This document shows, in pieces, positions 5,396 to 7,018 of a DNA stretch of 7,018 bases. Made by a program: the position numbers and the translations under genes. The stretch comes from Planctomycetaceae bacterium (GTDB taxonomy: Bacteria > Planctomycetota > Planctomycetia > Pirellulales > Thermoguttaceae), in assembly GCA_003509805.1 (NCBI GenBank), contig DOMV01000427.1:552-7569 (forward strand), in the 5' to 3' direction. The stretch's first letter is position 1. Every line of letters starts with the position of its first letter. The notes beneath the pieces were generated by a model. That model was given only the letters and a program-made list of their open reading frames with translations, was not told the DNA's origin and did no database searches.

Positions 5396-6463
5396 TCACA
5401 TTTGTCCTTTGAGAATCGCCTGGATCGTTTGAGCGATTCGCGGGAGCGGTACGAGCCGTTCGGCGCCGCCCCGTTCGTATGCCTCTTTCGGCATCCCGAA
5501 AACGATGCAGGTCGCTTCATCCTGGGCGATGCAACGCGCCCCGGTATCCCGCAGGTTTTTCATGCCGTTCGCGCCGTCCGCCCCCATCCCGGTAAGCATC
5601 GCGGCCACGGCGATCTTGCCGACGTTTTTGGCGACGGAATTCATCATCACCTCGACCGACGGGCGATGCCCGCAAACCAACGGGCCGTCGAAAACGCGAA
5701 CTTTCCAGCCGGCGCCGAACTTGACGACTTCGAGTTGTTTACCGCCGGCGGCGATCAGGACGCGACCGTCCACGATCTGGTCCCCGTCCGCCGCCTCTTT
5801 GACGACCACCTGGGCAAGGGAATTGAGCCGGTCGGCGAACATCTTGGTAAAACCGGAAGGCATGTGCTGGACGATGACCACGCCGGGAATGGCCCGGGAA
5901 AAACCGCATACCACTTCCCGCAAGGCTTCCGTTCCGCCGGTCGAAGCCCCGATGGCGACAACGCGGCTGGAAAGCGTCTGCGCGGCTGACTTGGCCGAAC
6001 CGGAACCGGACGACGCCGATGAAGCGGCGATTTGCTTGTGTTTCCAATGGGACACATTGGCGGTCGAAGCGATTTTCACCTTCGTGCGCAACTCGTCCAT
6101 CATCCCTTCGAGACCGGCCCCGCCGGCCGCTTTCGGCTTCGCGACAAACTCCACCGCCCCGGCCGCCATCGCGTCGAGCGTGATTTTCTGACCCCGCTCG
6201 GTATGGCTGCTGACCATCACGACGGGAATCGGATACTGGGGCATCAATTTGCGCAAGAACTCGACGCCGTTCATTTTCGGCATCTCGACGTCGAGCGTCA
6301 GGACATCGGGGCGCAACCGAATGATCTCGTCCCGGGCGACATAGGGATCGGCCGCCGTACCGACCACTTCGATTCCCGGGTCTTTATTCAAGCCTTCCAA
6401 AAGAATCTGGCGAACCAGGTGGGAATCATCGACGATCAAGACACGAACGGTACGCGGGGGCAT
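5396..6463 (-). CDS. cheB: Chemotaxis protein-glutamate methylesterase/glutaminase CheB
   Basis: CheB removes methyl groups from chemoreceptor glutamates, and can deamidate glutamines, when its receiver is phosphorylated by CheA. This gives receptor adaptation. The protein has 355 residues, the normal length. The receiver (about 5-125) has Asp12-Asp13, phosphoacceptor Asp58 (TLDVEMPKMNG), Ser85 and Lys109 (AKPK). A Ser/Ala-rich linker spans about 131-166. The methylesterase domain (167-355) carries the catalytic triad Ser174 (GASTGG), His200 (VQHMP) and Asp296 (TGMGADG). A GGAG ribosome site lies eight bases before ATG 6463. It is the first gene after the minus-strand promoter at 6663-6635 and probably leads the che operon. 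All catalytic residues are intact. Confidence 0.97.
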   Translation of the reverse strand: MPPRTVRVLIVDDSHLVRQILLEGLNKDPGIEVVGTAADPYVARDEIIRLRPDVLTLDVEMPKMNGVEFLRKLMPQYPIPVVMVSSHTERGQKITLDAMAAGAVEFVAKPKAAGGAGLEGMMDELRTKVKIASTANVSHWKHKQIAASSASSGSGSAKSAAQTLSSRVVAIGASTGGTEALREVVCGFSRAIPGVVIVQHMPSGFTKMFADRLNSLAQVVVKEAADGDQIVDGRVLIAAGGKQLEVVKFGAGWKVRVFDGPLVCGHRPSVEVMMNSVAKNVGKIAVAAMLTGMGADGANGMKNLRDTGARCIAQDEATCIVFGMPKEAYERGGAERLVPLPRIAQTIQAILKGQM

Positions 6464-6610
6464 AATCGAATCTCCGGAAAAATCGATGAAAAATCAAAGG
6501 GTGCAGTGTCAAGCCACGGAAAGCCCTCGAAACGGTGGGAAACCGGCCATCCGGGAAAATTCAAACGCTTTTCAACGCGGTTCTACGAAACGCTTATTCC
6601 GAAACACGCG

Positions 6611-6627
6611 CCGCAGTAAACTTGCGG
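6611..6627 (-). promoter_or_regulatory. Stem-loop or operator at the predicted cheB transcript start
   Basis: CCGCA (6611-6615) pairs with TGCGG (6623-6627), extended by one G-T pair, around a five-base loop. On the minus strand it starts one base after the predicted +1 at about 6628. It could protect the 5' end of the mRNA or be a repressor site. It has no U tract. Confidence 0.35.
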
Positions 6628-6634
6628 TACGCTT

Positions 6635-6663
6635 ATTGTACAGGCCCCTGCGGAAAATTTCAA
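6635..6663 (-). promoter_or_regulatory. Sigma-70-type promoter of the che operon
   Basis: On the minus strand TTGAAA (6663-6658) and TACAAT (6640-6635) each match five of six consensus bases and are separated by exactly 17 bp. The predicted start is near 6628, giving a leader of about 165 nt before cheB. It looks like a housekeeping promoter rather than the sigma-28 type often used for motility genes. Confidence 0.65.
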
Positions 6664-6770
6664 GCGTTTATGCCGGAAGACCGTTGAAATGTCAAATTTT
6701 CGCGAAGACGATACAATGTGCCGGTCGCACCGATTATACCGCGTCGTGTCGGGACGGAAAACATGCACGG

Positions 6771-6800
6771 TATACTGAAGGCTGTTGCAATTTCCCGAAG
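6771..6800 (+). repeat. 30-bp interspersed repeat, copy 2
   Basis: This is the partner of 950-979, with 23 of 30 positions identical, ungapped and in the same orientation. It lies upstream of cheB, about 100 bp before the large dispersed repeat. Confidence 0.4.
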
Positions 6801-6880
6801 TCGACGTTCGAGAAGCCCGCCCACCGGAAACAACACTGCACGAAGGGCGAACGGGGGGTTAAAACGGGCTGTGTTTACCA

Positions 6881-6898
6881 ACGACTCAACCGGCTTCG
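6881..6898 (+). repeat. 18-bp exact intergenic repeat, copy 2
   Basis: This is identical to 4742-4759. It is located immediately left of the best-conserved part of the dispersed repeat. Confidence 0.65.
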
Positions 6899-6941
6899 AT
6901 CTATACTGGAAACGCGGTGAAAACGGACATTCGGTCAAGCC

Positions 6942-7013
6942 CGCCTGCCGCACTCACTCGCCTCTAACCTCTGTTTGCACAATGACATATACGTTGCGTT
7001 CGAGCGGCAGGCG
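6942..7013 (+). repeat. 10-bp perfect inverted repeat within the dispersed repeat
   Basis: CGCCTGCCGC (6942-6951) is the exact reverse complement of GCGGCAGGCG (7004-7013), with 52 bases between. In copy 1 the equivalent arms (2222-2231 and 2279-2288) keep only five consecutive pairs (2227-2231 with 2279-2283), so structural conservation is partial. Confidence 0.5.
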
Positions 7014-7018
7014 ATTGT

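Larger units (their letters stand above)
6464..7018. other. 555-bp gene-poor region upstream of cheB
   Basis: I see no convincing gene here. The part near cheB holds its promoter, a 5'-end stem-loop and a leader of about 165 nt. The remainder holds a copy of the 30-bp repeat (6771-6800), the 18-bp exact repeat (6881-6898) and the large dispersed repeat (from about 6868 to the window end). Several TATACC or TATACT words (6735, 6771, 6902) lack -35 partners at usual spacing. A 97-codon minus frame (6660-6953) runs through the repeats and shows no conserved domain. Confidence 0.6.
6868..7018 (+). repeat. Dispersed intergenic repeat, copy 2 (cut by window end)
   Basis: This is the partner of 2151-2293, with the clearest match at 6901-6950 (43 of 50) and 6991-7018 (21 of 28). 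It includes the exact 18-bp word at 6881-6898 shared with 4742-4759, which copy 1 at 2151 lacks. In place of the ATG of copy 1 it has GTG (6917), and that frame stops after 16 codons, arguing against coding. Bases 6942-6951 and 7004-7013 form a perfect 10-bp inverted repeat. The right end lies outside the window. Confidence 0.7.

Noticed and set aside
6684..6717. Plus-strand TTGAAA and TACAAT pair as a divergent promoter
   Set aside because: The spacer is 22 bp, too long for a sigma-70 promoter, and no gene follows within the window.
6735..6775. TATACCG and CGGTATA inverted repeat as an operator
   Set aside because: The arms are only seven bases and 27 bases apart. In a region rich in TATAC words this may be chance.
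6660..6953. Minus-strand frame of 97 codons upstream of cheB, with a similar stretch in a 69-codon minus frame at 2033-2242
   Set aside because: The protein similarity comes only from the dispersed DNA repeat. All three substitutions checked in the core are amino-acid changing, and the flanks do not align, so coding selection is not supported.

Overview
The window (about 58% GC by eye) is ordinary bacterial chromosome with seven recognisable genes and three intergenic stretches that share repeated sequence. The wording of the Mfd, GalE and DNA methyltransferase proteins (for example the Mfd QLRGRVGR region, the GalE FSST..TYGEP and RYFNVAGAAADG blocks, and the DPPFNIGYEYDAYDD start of the methyltransferase) reminds me most of Planctomycetota or a neighbouring phylum. 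This is an impression from memory, not a search result.

Left part, plus strand. Positions 1-855 are the 3' end of mfd, the transcription-repair coupling factor. A good sigma-70-type promoter (TTGACG, 17 bp, TATACT, with an extended -10) overlaps the last codons of mfd. It is followed by a leader of about 160 nt holding a tiny ORF and a GC-rich hairpin with six T's, and then by galE (1068-2063), UDP-glucose 4-epimerase. A clear intrinsic terminator (2086-2130) closes galE.

Right part, minus strand. Read in transcription order, this is cheB (6463-5396), cheD (5291-4785), a cheY-like single-domain receiver (4683-4282), a cheX-like phosphatase with a long Asp-x-Trp-Gly repeat insert (4130-3246), and a solitary beta-class DNA N6-adenine methyltransferase (3194-2361). 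A strong promoter (TTGAAA, 17 bp, TACAAT at 6663-6635) lies upstream of cheB, and I see no clear terminator between the genes, so the five could form one operon. The four che genes cover receptor adaptation (CheB demethylates or deamidates and CheD deamidates receptors) and signal termination (CheX dephosphorylates CheY-P). CheA, CheW, CheR and receptors must be encoded elsewhere. The methyltransferase tail of the operon is the unusual member.

Intergenic sequence. The 297-bp gap between the convergent galE and methyltransferase genes and the 555-bp gap upstream of cheB share a dispersed repeat of at least about 115 bp in the same orientation. An 18-bp piece of the second copy's neighbourhood recurs exactly between cheD and cheY. 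A 30-bp element is shared by the galE leader and the cheB upstream region. These point to a noncoding repeat family scattered between genes. No rRNA, tRNA, CRISPR array, transposase or integrase was found.
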